Assembly (NCBI RefSeq): GCF_000829455.1
Contig: NZ_JXAK01000031.1
Location: 1 to 64,000, forward strand
Origin: Gordoniibacillus kamchatkensis
GTDB lineage: Bacteria > Bacillota > Bacilli > Paenibacillales > NBRC-103111
DNA: 64,000 nt
Reading direction: 5' to 3'
Below the pieces are notes generated by a model. The model did no database searches, was not told where the DNA came from, and saw only the letters and a program-made list of their open reading frames with translations. Positions within the stretch are counted from its first letter, which is position 1. Each line of letters begins with the position of its first letter. Shown here piece after piece: positions 9,235-20,551 of this stretch. Both the position numbers and the translations under genes were made by a program.

Positions 9235-9418
9235 CATTGTTCCTCCTAAAAATTCTAAGAAACGTTCATAGTCATGGTATGGTATGGTCTAGCATGGTCC
9301 GTTGGTGCTAAGTCAACGGATTGGGGTGTATCTTGATTCGGGGCAGTGGGATAGCCATCAAGAAACGCCAAGAATCATTTTACATCATCCACCCGGCAAA
9401 AGCAACAGCGAATTAGCG

Positions 9419-10188
9419 TTAATATTCGACTTTCCATAGCGTAAGGCCGTGCGCAACAGCCGTCGGCCCGGCCAGGGCGCGATCGCGGGCGCGCAATATG
9501 TCGGCCATGGCGGTTCTCGGCCGCTTCCCTTCGCCGATCTCCATCAACGTGCCGACGATGATGCGGACCATATTATATAAAAACCCGTTGCCGGTAATCG
9601 CAATCGTGATCACTCCGGACGGTGCGGGCGAATCCGGAAGCTCACCGGGGTCGGGAATTTCGTCGATGCTAGCCTCGTATACCGTTCTGACGTGCGATTC
9701 CGATTCGCTATGAATGGAGCAGAACGAGGTGAAATCGTGTTCGCCGACAATAGCGGACAAAGCCTCTTGCATAGCCGGAACATCGAGCTTTCCCGGATGG
9801 TGGTATTGATAAGCGCGCTGAAACACGTCGGGAAATTTGCTGCGGCGGATCGTATAACGATACGTTTTGCGCTTGGCCGATTTGCGGGCATGGAATTCAG
9901 GAGGAGCTTCCTCCGCATGAAGCACGACGATGTCGCGCGGCAATCGCGAATTGAGCGCCAGGCTCCACCGCTCGATCGGAATGGACGACTCCGTATGAAA
10001 ATTGCACACTTGTCCCCGGGCGTGCACGCCGGCATCGGTGCGTCCGGACGCCGTAGCTTGACGCTTTCCCCGGTCAGCAGGCGAATGGCGGCTTCCAGCC
10101 GGTCTTGAACCGTATTGCCGCTAGGCTGTGTCTGAAATCCCGAGTAGGCCGTACCGTCATAGCTGACGACAAACCGAATGTTGCGCAC
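9419..10188 (-). CDS. truA: tRNA pseudouridine synthase A (single-base frameshift)
   Basis: TruA makes pseudouridine at tRNA positions 38-40. The N-terminal part reads 'RNIRFVVSYDGTAYSGFQ' and the rest continues 'ARGQVCNFHTESSIPIERW' to 'GLTLWKVEY'. The frame breaks at about 10054-10057. One extra base there regenerates the catalytic motif 'SGRTDAGVHARGQV', including its Asp, giving 256 residues. The GTG at 10188 is chosen from its spacing to GGAGG; GTG 10194 is an alternative. It lies between the terminator after rplQ and rplM. The 180 nt before rplM show nothing clear. Confidence 0.92.
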
Positions 10189-10216
10189 CTTCACGTTCCT
10201 CCAACTCAAATCCTAC

Positions 10217-10262
10217 AAAAAAAAGGGCTTCATCAGAATCGCATGGATTCCGTCCACCCTTT
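10217..10262 (-). terminator. Terminator after rplQ
   Basis: On the minus strand AAAGGG (10257-10262) pairs with CCCTTT (10222-10227), with an inner GAATC/GATTC stem, followed by eight T residues. It closes the alpha operon after rplQ. Confidence 0.7.
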
Positions 10263-10273
10263 CCCATCCGTTC

Positions 10274-10639
10274 CTATACTCGATCTACCAATTCCAGATA
10301 TACCATCGGAGCTGCATCGCCGCGGCGCGGTCCCAGCTTCAGGATGCGGGTGTATCCGCCCGGGCGGCTCGAGTAACGGGGCGCCAGCTCGGAGAACAGC
10401 TTTTGAATCGCGTCCTGGTCGTTCTGAGCTTCCTCACGACGAACGAAAGCCGCAACTTGACGGCGAGCGGACAGATCGCCGCGCTTCGCCAGCGTAATCA
10501 GCTTCTCGGCGATGGAACGCACTTCTTTCGCTTTCGCCTCTGTCGTTTGGATGCGCTCGTGGATGAACAGGTCGGTCACCAGGTCGCGGAACAAAGCTTT
10601 CCGGGCGCTGGAGTCACGGCCTAACTTTTGGTATGCCAT
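10274..10639 (-). CDS. rplQ: 50S ribosomal protein L17
   Basis: The 121-residue protein begins '[20 protein letters not shown]' and ends 'YLELVDRV', with '[20 protein letters not shown]' between, all typical of L17. It is last in the alpha operon, 28 nt after rpoA. The ecfA1-ecfA2-ecfT genes that often sit between rplQ and truA in related Bacillales are not present. Confidence 0.98.
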   Translation of the reverse strand: MAYQKLGRDSSARKALFRDLVTDLFIHERIQTTEAKAKEVRSIAEKLITLAKRGDLSARRQVAAFVRREEAQNDQDAIQKLFSELAPRYSSRPGGYTRILKLGPRRGDAAPMVYLELVDRV

Positions 10640-10667
10640 GTCGCTACAAACCTCCTTCTGTTTAGCG

Positions 10668-11612
10668 TTAGTCTTCCGTACGAAGGCCGAGGCCGAGCTC
10701 TTCGAGCTTCTCCTGCACTTCCTCCAAGGACTTGCGCCCGAGGTTACGGACTTTCATCATATCTTCTTCCGTCTTCGTAATCAGTTCTTGCACAGTGTTA
10801 ATGCCTGCGCGCTTCAGACAGTTATAGGAACGGACCGAAAGATCGAGCTCCTCGATCGTCATCTCGAGCACTTTTTCCTTCTTGTCCTCTTCCTTCTCAA
10901 CCATAATCTCCGCATCTTTCGCCTCGTCGGTGAGCCCGACGAACAGCATCAGATGCTCGGTCAAGATTTTCGCTCCCAAGCTGACTGCTTCTTCAGGACG
11001 AATACTTCCGTCGGTCCATACTTCGAGTGTCAGTCTGTCATAGTTGGTCACTTGGCCGACGCGCGTATTTTCCACACTGTAGTTCACGCGGGTAATGGGC
11101 GTATAGATGGAGTCGATCGGGATGACGCCGATCGGCTTGTCTTCGCTCTTGTTCTTGTCGGAGGAGACATAGCCGCGGCCGCGGTTCGCATGAATTCTCA
11201 TGTGCAGGCGGGCGTCCGACGCGAGCGTAGCGATGTGCAGATCCGGATTCAGGATCTCGACATCGCTGTCGCCGCGAATGTCGGCGGCCGTAATTTCGCC
11301 TTCGCCTTCGGCGTCGATCTCGAGCACTTTTTCCTCGTCGGAATGAATTTTCAGCGACAGCCCTTTGAGGTTGAGAATAATTTCGGTTACGTCTTCCCGC
11401 ACCCCGGGGATCGTCGAAAACTCATGCAAAACTCCATCAATCTGCACAGAGGTAACTGCAGCTCCAGGAAGTGAAGACAGTAAGATACGACGCAGAGAGT
11501 TACCCAGTGTTGTCCCGTAACCGCGCTCCAGCGGTTCGACCACGAACTTGCCGTACGTGCCGTCCTCGCTGACGGTTACGGTCTCTATTTTTGGTTTTTC
11601 AATTTCAATCAT
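10668..11612 (-). CDS. rpoA: RNA polymerase alpha subunit
   Basis: The 314-residue protein begins '[20 protein letters not shown]'. Its N-terminal dimerisation domain contains '[20 protein letters not shown]'. After a linker comes the alpha-CTD ('[20 protein letters not shown]' and '[18 protein letters not shown]') that contacts UP elements and activators. I used the ATG at 11612, after GGAGGGTACATTTC; 16 upstream codons in frame are not conserved. The 118-nt gap to rpsK is unusual in length but holds no gene. Confidence 0.98.
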   Translation of the reverse strand: MIEIEKPKIETVTVSEDGTYGKFVVEPLERGYGTTLGNSLRRILLSSLPGAAVTSVQIDGVLHEFSTIPGVREDVTEIILNLKGLSLKIHSDEEKVLEIDAEGEGEITAADIRGDSDVEILNPDLHIATLASDARLHMRIHANRGRGYVSSDKNKSEDKPIGVIPIDSIYTPITRVNYSVENTRVGQVTNYDRLTLEVWTDGSIRPEEAVSLGAKILTEHLMLFVGLTDEAKDAEIMVEKEEDKKEKVLEMTIEELDLSVRSYNCLKRAGINTVQELITKTEEDMMKVRNLGRKSLEEVQEKLEELGLGLRTED

Positions 11613-11730
11613 GAAATGTACCCTCCTCGAAAACGTCGTTTCACTCTGGATTCCAAGCATAAATATGCAGTATGCCTATCCATTCAGTATTGGCAAGCGA
11701 TGGATAAATATACCACACGTGATCCGTTAG

Positions 11731-12129
11731 TTATACGCGACGACGTTTCGGTGGGCGGCAGCCGTTGTGCGGCACCGGTGTGACGTCCTTGATCAGGTTC
11801 ACTTCGAGGCCTGCAGCCTGAAGGGAACGGATCGCGGCTTCACGGCCGGAGCCAGGACCTTTGACCATGACTTCGACAGTTTTCATCCCATGTTCCATAG
11901 CCGCTTTCGCAGCGGATTCCGCAGCCATTTGCGCGGCGAACGGCGTGCTCTTGCGGGAGCCTTTGAAGCCGAGGTTGCCGGCGCTGGCCCAGGAGATGGC
12001 GTTGCCGTGCGGGTCCGTGATCGTAACGATCGTGTTGTTGAACGTAGAGCGAATATGCGCAACGCCGGACTCGATATTTTTACGGTCACGACGCTTGGTA
12101 CGGACGACTTTTTTCGTTGGTTTTGCCAT
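11731..12129 (-). CDS. rpsK: 30S ribosomal protein S11
   Basis: This 132-residue S11 has the basic N-terminus '[20 protein letters not shown]', '[20 protein letters not shown]' and the C-terminal '[15 protein letters not shown]'. It lines the platform of the 30S subunit. Its position after rpsM and before rpoA is canonical. Confidence 0.98.
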   Translation of the reverse strand: MAKPTKKVVRTKRRDRKNIESGVAHIRSTFNNTIVTITDPHGNAISWASAGNLGFKGSRKSTPFAAQMAAESAAKAAMEHGMKTVEVMVKGPGSGREAAIRSLQAAGLEVNLIKDVTPVPHNGCRPPKRRRV

Positions 12130-12150
12130 TGGTTAATTGTCCCCCCTTTA

Positions 12151-12519
12151 TTATTTCTTCTTGTTCGCTACCGTACGGCGAGGGCCTTTGCGCGTACGAG
12201 CATTCGTTTTCGTGCGTTGGCCGCGCACCGGCAGGCCGCGGCGGTGACGAACGCCACGATAGCAGCCGATCTCGATCAGGCGCTTGATGTTCAGAGCGAT
12301 CTCGCGGCGGAGGTCGCCTTCCACTTTCAGCGTCTTGTCGATCACGTCGCGGATTTTGCTCACTTCGTCTTCCGTCAGGTCGCGAACGCGAGTGTCCGGG
12401 TTAACGCCAGTTTGAGCGATAATCTTTTGTGCAGTGGTGTTGCCGATACCGAAAATGTACGTCAGCGCAATAACGACGCGTTTGTCGCGAGGCAAGTCTA
12501 CACCAGCAATACGTGCCAT
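12151..12519 (-). CDS. rpsM: 30S ribosomal protein S13
   Basis: This 122-residue S13 begins '[20 protein letters not shown]' with a helix-two-turn-helix region. It ends in the basic tail '[20 protein letters not shown]' plus a few residues that reach the tRNA sites. It sits in the 30S head between rpmJ and rpsK. Confidence 0.98.
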   Translation of the reverse strand: MARIAGVDLPRDKRVVIALTYIFGIGNTTAQKIIAQTGVNPDTRVRDLTEDEVSKIRDVIDKTLKVEGDLRREIALNIKRLIEIGCYRGVRHRRGLPVRGQRTKTNARTRKGPRRTVANKKK

Positions 12520-12540
12520 GTTTGTGCGTGCACCTCCTTA

Positions 12541-12926
<386 letters not shown>

Positions 12927-12928
12927 AG

Positions 12929-13246
12929 TCATTCTCCTTTCTCTTGCGCTTCTGCAGTCGGTTGACTCTCGACATATTTGGTTATGGCGTAACGCAGCTT
13001 TCCGTTCGTAACGCGGCCGGTTTCCCGAAGCGAGTCGGCAACCTCTTCGCTGTGCCTGGGCAGCAGCTCGAGGTGGAGCACGTTCTTCTTCTTCGGTTGG
13101 TCGAACTTTCGTTTGTCGCCGTCGGCGATGAGCACGAAACGTTCATCCTGAATGCCGACGATGACGGCAATCTTGCCCTCGTCGCGGCCTCGCAGATTGC
13201 GCACGAGCTGGCCTAGCTGCGGGGCTTGCGGCTCTTTCACTTCCAC
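12929..13246 (-). CDS. KOW-domain RNA-binding protein (L14e/L6e/L27e-like)
   Basis: The 105-residue protein carries one KOW motif (about residues 10-40: '[20 protein letters not shown]') and a basic middle ([11 protein letters not shown]). The tail is acidic and Gln/Glu-rich. Homologues in Bacillales sit between map and infA and are thought to bind rRNA; their precise role is unknown. The start is GTG at 13246 (or 13240) after AGGTGG. Here the gene follows adk directly because map is absent from its usual slot. Confidence 0.88.
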   Translation of the reverse strand: MEVKEPQAPQLGQLVRNLRGRDEGKIAVIVGIQDERFVLIADGDKRKFDQPKKKNVLHLELLPRHSEEVADSLRETGRVTNGKLRYAITKYVESQPTAEAQEKGE

Positions 13247-13349
13247 CCACCTGCACCTTCAACGGGAGCGTGCGCGGCCCGAGCCGCCGCATAACGCAAA
13301 TACGTCGTAGAAGCGCATAAGCTGCCGGAAAACGTGTTCCAGATGATCA

Positions 13350-13350
<1 letters not shown>
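13237..13350 (-). other. Short ORF in the slot normally holding map (37 codons, doubtful)
   Basis: An ATG at 13350 overlaps the adk stop (TAATG), the typical coupled start of map in this operon, and begins Met-Ile-Ile as many Map proteins do. The reading frame lasts only 37 codons (MIIWNTFSGSLCASTTYLRY, then an Ala/Gly-rich end) and stops inside the start of the KOW gene. It may be a map remnant, an assembly collapse of map, or chance. I assign no function. Confidence 0.3.
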
Positions 13351-14089
<739 letters not shown>

Positions 14090-15394
14090 CTATTTGTTGA
14101 TAAAACCTTTGTAGTGGCGTTTGATTAACTGGCTCTCGATCTGCTTCATCGTCTCCAGAGCGACACCGACCAGGATCAGGAGCGACGTACCGCCGACCCG
14201 AATCGATTGCGGCAGCCCTGCGATATCGACGAACAGCATCGGCAGTATCGAGATGAGCGCCAGGAATAACGATCCGGACAGCGTGATCCGGTTCATGACG
14301 CGAATCAGATAAACCTGCGTCGCCTTTCCGGGGCGAATGCCCGGAATGTAGCCGCCGTTCTTTTTCATCTGTTCGGCCATCTGCTCCGGATTGATCTGCA
14401 CAAACGTGTAGAAGTAAGTGAAGCCGATGATCATCAGAACGTACAGCACCATGCCGATCGGCGCCGTATAAGTGAGGTTCTGAATAATCCAGTCGGCGAC
14501 AACGTTGCCTCTCCAGTAGCTTGCGATCGTCGGCGGGAAAATGAGCAGCGACGAAGCGAAGATAACCGGAATGACGCCGGCAGCATTCACTTTCAACGGG
14601 ATGTGCGTCGTCTGGCCGCCGTACATTTTCCGTCCGACTACGCGCTTGGCGTATTGCACAGGAATTTTGCGAACCCCTTGCTGGACGAAAATGACGCCTG
14701 CGATGAGCAGAATGACCACGATCAAAACCACGACAAGCTTGACGATGTTCAGGAACAGCGCGTCGCCTGCACCGGCGATCTGCGTCTGGTAAATTTGGTT
14801 CAAGTTTCTCGGTATGACGGCGACGATACCGGCGAAAATGATCACCGAGATGCCGTTGCCGATCCCGTTCTCGTTAATTTGCTCGCCGAGCCACATCAGA
14901 AATGCGGTGCCGGCGGTCAAAACGACGGCAATCAGCGCATAAGTCGCAAAGCTCGGATCGAGCACGAGCCTTGCGCCATACAGCCGGTTGAAGCCGACTG
15001 CCGTGCCGAACGCCTGAACGAGACCGAGAATGACGGTGCCGTAACGGGTAATCTGCGCCAGCTTCTTGCGGCCGACTTCGCCTTCCTTCGCCCATTGCGT
15101 GAACTTCGGAATGACATCCATCGACAGCAGGTTGACGATGATCGACGCCGTTACGTAAGGCATAATCCCCATCGCGAAGATGGAGAAGTTAAACAGCGCG
15201 CCGCCGGAAAATGTGTTCAGCAAGTTGAACACATCGGCTCCGCCAGCTTGGTCTTGCATTTTGAGAATTTCCGTATCGATGTTAGGTACCGGTACGAAGG
15301 CACCGATGCGGTAAACGATCAAGATGAGCAGCGTGAAAAGAACTCTTTTCCGCAAATCCTCTACCCTAAAGATATTGGATATCGTTCGGAACAT
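14090..15394 (-). CDS. secY: Preprotein translocase subunit SecY
   Basis: The 434-residue protein has ten transmembrane helices and forms the Sec channel pore with SecE and SecG. It has the plug region after TM1 ('SGGALFNFSIFAMGIMPYVT'), 'FGTAVGFNRL', and the cytosolic loops 'GVRKIPVQYAKR' and 'PGIRPGKATQVYLIRVMNR'. Its ATG overlaps the rplO stop (TGATG), so it is translationally coupled. Length and ends are normal. Confidence 0.97.
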   Translation of the reverse strand: MFRTISNIFRVEDLRKRVLFTLLILIVYRIGAFVPVPNIDTEILKMQDQAGGADVFNLLNTFSGGALFNFSIFAMGIMPYVTASIIVNLLSMDVIPKFTQWAKEGEVGRKKLAQITRYGTVILGLVQAFGTAVGFNRLYGARLVLDPSFATYALIAVVLTAGTAFLMWLGEQINENGIGNGISVIIFAGIVAVIPRNLNQIYQTQIAGAGDALFLNIVKLVVVLIVVILLIAGVIFVQQGVRKIPVQYAKRVVGRKMYGGQTTHIPLKVNAAGVIPVIFASSLLIFPPTIASYWRGNVVADWIIQNLTYTAPIGMVLYVLMIIGFTYFYTFVQINPEQMAEQMKKNGGYIPGIRPGKATQVYLIRVMNRITLSGSLFLALISILPMLFVDIAGLPQSIRVGGTSLLILVGVALETMKQIESQLIKRHYKGFINK

Positions 15395-15834
15395 CAGATC
15401 ACCTCAGTTTGACCACCGGCAGCCTGGATTTTCTCTACCGCAGATTGCGAGAACTTGTTCGCTTTAACCGTCAGCTTGACGTTCAGTTCGCCGCTTCCCA
15501 AAATCTTGATACCGTCGAGCTGATCTTTCACCAGACCGGCCTGCTTCAGCAGCTCCGGAGTCACTTCGGTACCTGCCTCGAACGCGTTCAGATCCTGAAC
15601 GTTCACAACCGCGTATTCCGTGCGGAACGGGTTGTTGAAGCCGCGCTTCGGCAATCGGCGGTACAGCGGGTTTTGGCCGCCCTCGAAGCCGAGTCTTACT
15701 CCGCCGCCGGAGCGAGCGTTCTGACCTTTGTGGCCGCGAGTCGAAGTTTTCCCCATGCCGCTGCCCACGCCACGGCCAACACGCTTGCGAGTATGGCGGG
15801 ATCCTTCAGCGGAGCTCAGATCATGCAGTTTCAT
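15394..15834 (-). CDS. rplO: 50S ribosomal protein L15
   Basis: This 146-residue L15 begins '[20 protein letters not shown]', followed by the Gly/Arg-rich extended arm '[20 protein letters not shown]'. The globular C-terminus ends '[11 protein letters not shown]'. The ATG at 15834 is chosen over one three codons upstream because it gives the usual N-terminus. The stop overlaps the secY start. Confidence 0.98.
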   Translation of the reverse strand: MKLHDLSSAEGSRHTRKRVGRGVGSGMGKTSTRGHKGQNARSGGGVRLGFEGGQNPLYRRLPKRGFNNPFRTEYAVVNVQDLNAFEAGTEVTPELLKQAGLVKDQLDGIKILGSGELNVKLTVKANKFSQSAVEKIQAAGGQTEVI

Positions 15835-15866
15835 CGCTAGCACCTCCTCTGTGTCAAAATTATACG

Positions 15867-16052
15867 TTACGCCTCAATTTGCTTTACTTCAATCAGGTGG
15901 CTCACTTGGTTCACCATACCGCGAATCGCTTCGTTATCGTTTTGAACGACAGTCTGGTTCACTTTGCGAAGGCCTAGAGCGTTCACCGTCGTACGCTGTG
16001 TCTGTGAACGGCCGATGAGGCTTTTCTTTAGGGTAATTTGCAATTTAGCCAT
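15867..16052 (-). CDS. rpmD: 50S ribosomal protein L30
   Basis: This 61-residue bacterial L30 reads '[20 protein letters not shown]' through '[17 protein letters not shown]' to '[10 protein letters not shown]'. It is full length and lies between rpsE and rplO as in all Bacillales spc operons. Confidence 0.98.
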   Translation of the reverse strand: MAKLQITLKKSLIGRSQTQRTTVNALGLRKVNQTVVQNDNEAIRGMVNQVSHLIEVKQIEA

Positions 16053-16064
16053 CGTTACCCCTCC

Positions 16065-16562
16065 TTACCCTAACAGTTCTTCGACGGTTTTACCGCGAAG
16101 CTTCGCTACCTCGTCTGCGCGCTTGAGACGGCTCAGACCTTCGAGCGTAGCGTGAACCATATTGATTGGGTTATTCGAACCCAGGGATTTCGTCAAAATG
16201 TCGCCGATACCAGCCAGCTCAAGCACGGCGCGAACCGGGCCGCCTGCGATAACACCGGTACCTTCGGATGCCGGCTTCAGCAGCACTTTGCCTGCGCCGA
16301 AATGGCCTTCCACGAGGTGAGGAATCGTGGTTCCGACGATCGGAACGTGGATCAGATTCTTCTTCGCGTCTTCGATGCCTTTGCGAATCGCGTCCGGAAC
16401 TTCGGCCGCTTTGCCGATGCCTGCGCCAACCCAGCCTTTGCCGTCGCCGACAACGACGAGTGCGCTGAAGCTGAAACGGCGTCCGCCTTTAACAACTTTG
16501 GCTACGCGGTTCAGGGAGACCATTTTTTCAGTAAGCTCTAATGTATTCGGATCTACGCGCAA
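16065..16562 (-). CDS. rpsE: 30S ribosomal protein S5
   Basis: This 165-residue S5 has the double-stranded RNA-binding N-domain ('[20 protein letters not shown]') and the C-domain ('[20 protein letters not shown]'). S5 affects decoding accuracy and mRNA unwinding. Length and operon place are normal. Confidence 0.98.
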   Translation of the reverse strand: MRVDPNTLELTEKMVSLNRVAKVVKGGRRFSFSALVVVGDGKGWVGAGIGKAAEVPDAIRKGIEDAKKNLIHVPIVGTTIPHLVEGHFGAGKVLLKPASEGTGVIAGGPVRAVLELAGIGDILTKSLGSNNPINMVHATLEGLSRLKRADEVAKLRGKTVEELLG

Positions 16563-16586
16563 GTCGTTAACCTCCTTCAGTTGGGA

Positions 16587-16955
16587 TTAGAATTCAAGCC
16601 CTGCTTCGCGGGCTGCGTCTGCCAATGCTTGCACGCGGCCATGGTACAGGTAGCCGCCGCGGTCGAACACGACTTTGTCCAGGCCTTTCGCCTTAGCGCG
16701 CTGCGCGATCAGCTCGCCGACCTTTTTCGCAGCTTCTACGTTGCCGCCGCTCTCGACTTGGCCTTTCAGTTCCTTATCTTGCGTCGATGCCGAAGCCAGC
16801 GTTACGCCGGTCGTATCGTCGATGATTTGAGCATACATATGCTTCGAGGAACGGAAAATATTGAGGCGCGGACGCTCGGGCGTGCCCGCGATTTTTTTAC
16901 GGACGCGAAGGTGTCTTTTCAGACGGGCCTTGTTTTTATCCTCTTTGGAAATCAT
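16587..16955 (-). CDS. rplR: 50S ribosomal protein L18
   Basis: This 122-residue L18 begins '[20 protein letters not shown]' and ends '[16 protein letters not shown]'. It binds 5S rRNA in the central protuberance. The ATG at 16955 is used; a GTG four codons upstream would overlap the AAAGGAG site. Confidence 0.98.
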   Translation of the reverse strand: MISKEDKNKARLKRHLRVRKKIAGTPERPRLNIFRSSKHMYAQIIDDTTGVTLASASTQDKELKGQVESGGNVEAAKKVGELIAQRAKAKGLDKVVFDRGGYLYHGRVQALADAAREAGLEF

Positions 16956-16978
16956 CCGGTTATGCACTCCTTTCCAGA

Positions 16979-17521
16979 TTATTTCTTCTTACCTGCTTTG
17001 CCTTCTTTACGCAGAATGCGCTCGTTCTCGTATTTGATCCCTTTGCCTTTGTACGGCTCGGGCTCGCGGACGGCACGGATTTTCGCAGCGGTTGCGCCGA
17101 CCAGTTCCTTGTCGATGCCGCGCACGATAATTTTGTTGGCAGCCGGCACTTCGAATTCAATGCCGTTCTCCGGCGTAAACTCGACCGGGTGGGAATAGCC
17201 GACGTTCAGAACGAGTTTGTTGCCGGTTTTGTTGGCGCGGTAACCGACGCCGACGAGATCCAGCGACTTGGCATAGCCTTCCGTTACGCCGTTGATCATG
17301 TTCGCCACGACGCTGCGGGTCGTACCGTGCAAAGCGCGATGAAGCTTGTGCTCGGAAGGACGCTCGACCGTGATCACGTTGCCTTCCACAACAATCTTCA
17401 TATCTTTGTGAAGCTCGCGGCTCAGCGTTCCTTTCGGACCTTTCACCGTGATTTGCGTATTATCAAGTTTTACGTCAACGCCATTCGGAATGGCGATAGG
17501 CTTGCGGCCAATACGGGACAT
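16979..17521 (-). CDS. rplF: 50S ribosomal protein L6
   Basis: This 180-residue L6 begins '[20 protein letters not shown]' and has two L6 folds. The C-terminal signature '[20 protein letters not shown]' is followed by a Lys-rich tail. It contacts the sarcin-ricin region where elongation factors bind. Confidence 0.98.
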   Translation of the reverse strand: MSRIGRKPIAIPNGVDVKLDNTQITVKGPKGTLSRELHKDMKIVVEGNVITVERPSEHKLHRALHGTTRSVVANMINGVTEGYAKSLDLVGVGYRANKTGNKLVLNVGYSHPVEFTPENGIEFEVPAANKIIVRGIDKELVGATAAKIRAVREPEPYKGKGIKYENERILRKEGKAGKKK

Positions 17522-17550
17522 GGGGACACCTCCATTCGGTTCTTAATGTA

Positions 17551-17949
17551 TTACCACACGTAGCAAATAACTTCGCCGCCGGACTTGGACTGGCGAGCTT
17601 CTTTATCCGTCATAACCCCTTTGGACGTGGAGATGATGGCAATACCAAGGCCACCAAGCACGCGCGGGATCTCTTGGGATTTCGTATATACGCGCAGCCC
17701 CGGCTTGCTGATGCGCTTCAGGCCGGAAATGACGCGCTCGTTGTTCGGACCGTATTTAAGGAACAAGCGGATGATGCCTTGCTTGTTGTCTTCTACGTAT
17801 TCGGCGTCACGGATGAAACCTTCCTTCTTCAGGATTTCCGCGATCTCCTTCTTCATTTTGGAGGCCGGGATTTCCACGGTTTCGTGACGGACAACGTTCG
17901 CATTGCGAATGCGTGTCAGCATATCTGCAATTGGATCGGACATAACCAT
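17551..17949 (-). CDS. rpsH: 30S ribosomal protein S8
   Basis: This 132-residue S8 begins '[20 protein letters not shown]' and ends 'GGEVICYVW'. It binds helix 21 of 16S rRNA and in many bacteria represses its own operon. The ATG at 17949 fits AGGAGGTTCTCACCCA; the ATG two codons on is an alternative. Confidence 0.98.
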   Translation of the reverse strand: MVMSDPIADMLTRIRNANVVRHETVEIPASKMKKEIAEILKKEGFIRDAEYVEDNKQGIIRLFLKYGPNNERVISGLKRISKPGLRVYTKSQEIPRVLGGLGIAIISTSKGVMTDKEARQSKSGGEVICYVW

Positions 17950-17982
17950 TGGGTGAGAACCTCCTTCCCGAAATTCGATGAA

Positions 17983-18168
17983 TTACCAGCTTGCTTTTTT
18001 CACGCCGGGAATTTGACCTTTGTAGGCCAATTCGCGGAAACATATTCTGCAAATCTTGAACTTACGGAGAACCGAGTGAGGGCGGCCGCAGCGTTCGCAG
18101 CGCGTATAAGCTTGCACTTTGAACTTCGGAGTACGTTGCTGCTTCACTTTCATCGAAGTTTTTGCCAC
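17983..18168 (-). CDS. rpsN: 30S ribosomal protein S14, zinc-binding (type Z)
   Basis: This 61-residue protein has the zinc ligands CxxC...CxxC ('[20 protein letters not shown]' then 'RICF'), marking the short C+ form of S14 found in the spc operon of Firmicutes. It lies between rplE and rpsH. Confidence 0.98.
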   Translation of the reverse strand: MAKTSMKVKQQRTPKFKVQAYTRCERCGRPHSVLRKFKICRICFRELAYKGQIPGVKKASW

Positions 18169-18202
18169 TAAGTTTACACCTCCTAAACCTTAGGTTCCGT
18201 AC

Positions 18203-18745
18203 TTATTTCGAAAAAGGCATGCCGAGTTGCGCGAGCAGCTCACGAGCTTCTTCGTCCGTGCGAGCTGTCGTGACGATAACGACGTCCATACCGCGCACTT
18301 TGTCGACCTTGTCGTATTCGATTTCGGGGAAAATCAGCTGCTCTTTCAGGCCGAGCGTATAGTTCCCGCGGCCGTCGAACGCTTTGCTCGAAACGCCGCG
18401 GAAGTCGCGGACGCGCGGAAGCGAAATGTTGAACAGCTTATCCAGGAAGTAGTACATGCGGTCGCCGCGCAGTGTAACTTTCACGCCGATCGGCATGTTT
18501 TCACGGAGCTTGAAGCCTGCGATGGACTTCTTCGCACGCGTGATCACCGGCTTTTGGCCTGCGATTTTTTGCATATCTTCCACGGCTGCGTCGAGGATCT
18601 TGGAATTGCCCGTCGCCTCGCCTACGCCCATGTTGATGACGACTTTCTCGATTTTCGGCACTTGCATAACCGTCGTGTAGTTGAACTTCTGCATGAGAGC
18701 AGGAGTGACTTCATTCAGGAAACGATCTTTCAATCTTGCAGACAT
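18203..18745 (-). CDS. rplE: 50S ribosomal protein L5
   Basis: This 180-residue L5 begins '[20 protein letters not shown]' and contains '[19 protein letters not shown]' and '[20 protein letters not shown]'. It binds 5S rRNA and P-site tRNA. Full length. Confidence 0.98.
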   Translation of the reverse strand: MSARLKDRFLNEVTPALMQKFNYTTVMQVPKIEKVVINMGVGEATGNSKILDAAVEDMQKIAGQKPVITRAKKSIAGFKLRENMPIGVKVTLRGDRMYYFLDKLFNISLPRVRDFRGVSSKAFDGRGNYTLGLKEQLIFPEIEYDKVDKVRGMDVVIVTTARTDEEARELLAQLGMPFSK

Positions 18746-18778
18746 GAATCGGTGGCCTCCTTTCCTTGGAGCTTGAAA

Positions 18779-19132
18779 TTAGTCGATCACTTCGCCGGAC
18801 TTCTTGGCGACGCGCACTTTTTTGCCGTTGTCGAGCACTTTGTAGCCGATACGGGTCGGCTTGCCGCTCTTCGGATCGATCAGCATCACGTTGGACACGT
18901 GAATCGGAGCTTCCTTCGAGATGATGCCGCCCTGCGGATTGGCCTGGTTCGGCTTCTGGTGCTTCTTGATCATGTTCACGCCCTCGACGAGAACGCGGTT
19001 TTCACGAGGATAAGCTTCCAGAACACGGCCTTTTTTGCCTTTATCTTTGCCGGAAATGACGAACACGGTGTCGTCCTTTTTCACGTGCAGCTTGTTGTTG
19101 TGGGACTCAAGAACTTTTTTCAACCTTGGCAT
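18779..19132 (-). CDS. rplX: 50S ribosomal protein L24
   Basis: This 117-residue KOW-domain assembly-initiator protein begins '[20 protein letters not shown]' followed by '[20 protein letters not shown]'. The ATG at 19132 follows AGGAGG with good spacing; an upstream GTG overlaps that site and is rejected. Confidence 0.97.
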   Translation of the reverse strand: MPRLKKVLESHNNKLHVKKDDTVFVISGKDKGKKGRVLEAYPRENRVLVEGVNMIKKHQKPNQANPQGGIISKEAPIHVSNVMLIDPKSGKPTRIGYKVLDNGKKVRVAKKSGEVID

Positions 19133-19229
19133 GTGGTTTTGCACCTCCTAAAAGTTTTCCTTGCGGAAAACTTGCTTCGTAAGCAACCGCTGAACTTCGC
19201 GCCGGGCGAAGCTTATCGAATCTTGCGAA

Positions 19230-19598
19230 TTAAATAACCTCTGGCGCCAGAGATACGATCTTCATGAAATCGCGGTCGCGCAGCTCGCGGGCGACAGGTC
19301 CGAAAATACGGGTGCCGCGCGGGCTCTTGTCGTCTTTCACGATAACCGCTGCGTTTTCGTCGAACGTAATGTAGGAGCCGTCTTTACGGCGAGCGCCTGT
19401 CTTCGTGCGCACGATAACTGCCTTCACAACGTCGCCCTTCTTGACAACGCCGCCTGGTGTTGCTTCTTTCACAGAACAGATGATCATATCGCCGATATTG
19501 CCTACGCGGCGACCTGTACCGCCGAGAACGCGGATGCACATCAGCTGCTTCGCGCCGGAATTGTCAGCCACAGCCAAACGGGATAATGGTTGAATCAT
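19230..19598 (-). CDS. rplN: 50S ribosomal protein L14
   Basis: This 122-residue L14 begins '[20 protein letters not shown]' and ends '[14 protein letters not shown]'. It lies at the subunit interface. The 97 nt before rplX contain no further gene. Confidence 0.98.
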   Translation of the reverse strand: MIQPLSRLAVADNSGAKQLMCIRVLGGTGRRVGNIGDMIICSVKEATPGGVVKKGDVVKAVIVRTKTGARRKDGSYITFDENAAVIVKDDKSPRGTRIFGPVARELRDRDFMKIVSLAPEVI

Positions 19599-19631
19599 TG
19601 TTGCCCCTCCTTTCGCATGTCACTTGCGTGC

Positions 19632-19901
19632 TTATACGATAACAGCTTTCTCTACGATTTCTACGAGTCTCCAAGTTTTATCCTTGGACAACGGACGAGT
19701 TTCCATGATTTTCACAGTATCGCCGATTTTTGCCTCGTTATTCTCATCGTGAGCTTTGAACTTCTTCGTATGCTTGATCCGCTTATGGTACAGATCGTGC
19801 TTTTTGTACGTTTCGACGGCAACGACGATCGTCTTCGTCATTTTGTCGGAAACGACTTTGCCGATAAGCGTTTTGCGTTCGTTACGCGTTACTTCGCTCA
19901 T
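19632..19901 (-). CDS. rpsQ: 30S ribosomal protein S17
   Basis: This 89-residue OB-fold protein begins '[20 protein letters not shown]' and continues '[20 protein letters not shown]'. The open frame extends 61 codons upstream through rpmC, but the ATG at 19901 with GAGGAGG just before it gives the family length. Confidence 0.98.
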   Translation of the reverse strand: MSEVTRNERKTLIGKVVSDKMTKTIVVAVETYKKHDLYHKRIKHTKKFKAHDENNEAKIGDTVKIMETRPLSKDKTWRLVEIVEKAVIV

Positions 19902-19926
19902 GTAGAGGACCTCCTCTCTGAATGGC

Positions 19927-20124
19927 TTAGCTGATGCCGAGCTCTCGTTCCCGAATGACCGTCTTTGCGCGCGCGATGCTCTTGCGGATTTCGCGAATTT
20001 GCATCGGGTTGTCCAGTTGGCCGGTAGCCAATTGGAAGCGAAGGTTGAAGAGCTCTTCTTTATATCCGTTAATTTTTTGTTCAAGTTCTGCAGTGGTTAG
20101 GTTACGAAACTCAATTGCCTTCAT
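19927..20124 (-). CDS. rpmC: 50S ribosomal protein L29
   Basis: This 65-residue helical hairpin reads '[20 protein letters not shown]' to '[12 protein letters not shown]'. The ATG at 20124 lies inside the end of rplP (14-nt overlap), after GGTGGTGAAGCAA, so it is translationally coupled. It sits at the polypeptide exit, where it can contact trigger factor or SRP. Confidence 0.97.
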   Translation of the reverse strand: MKAIEFRNLTTAELEQKINGYKEELFNLRFQLATGQLDNPMQIREIRKSIARAKTVIRERELGIS

Positions 20125-20548
20125 TTGCTTCACCACCCACTTCGTCTCTCTTCACAAACTTCGTCTTGATCGGCAGTTTGTGCGAGGCAAGGCGCATTGC
20201 TTCGCGAGCGATTTCCTCGCTGACGCCGGCAAGCTCGAACAAAATTTTGCCCGGCTTCACGACGCATACCCACTTCTCGACGTTACCTTTACCGCTACCC
20301 ATCCGCACCTCGAGAGGCTTCTGGGTGATCGGCTTCGAAGGGAAAATTTTAATCCATACTTTACCGCCCCGCTTGATGTAACGGGTCATCGCAATACGTG
20401 CCGCTTCGATTTGGCGGTTCGTTACCCAAGCCGCCTCGAGCGCTTGCAGACCGTATTCGCCGAACGACACTTCCGTGCCGCCCTTCGCGCGGCCTTTCAT
20501 CGTGCCGCGGTGCTCTTTGCGGTGTTTGACGCGTTTAGGCAATAACAT
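20111..20548 (-). CDS. rplP: 50S ribosomal protein L16
   Basis: This 145-residue L16 begins '[20 protein letters not shown]' and contains '[20 protein letters not shown]' and '[20 protein letters not shown]'. It organises the A-site region of 23S rRNA. Its end overlaps rpmC. Confidence 0.98.
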   Translation of the reverse strand: MLLPKRVKHRKEHRGTMKGRAKGGTEVSFGEYGLQALEAAWVTNRQIEAARIAMTRYIKRGGKVWIKIFPSKPITQKPLEVRMGSGKGNVEKWVCVVKPGKILFELAGVSEEIAREAMRLASHKLPIKTKFVKRDEVGGEANEGN

Positions 20549-20551
20549 GGC

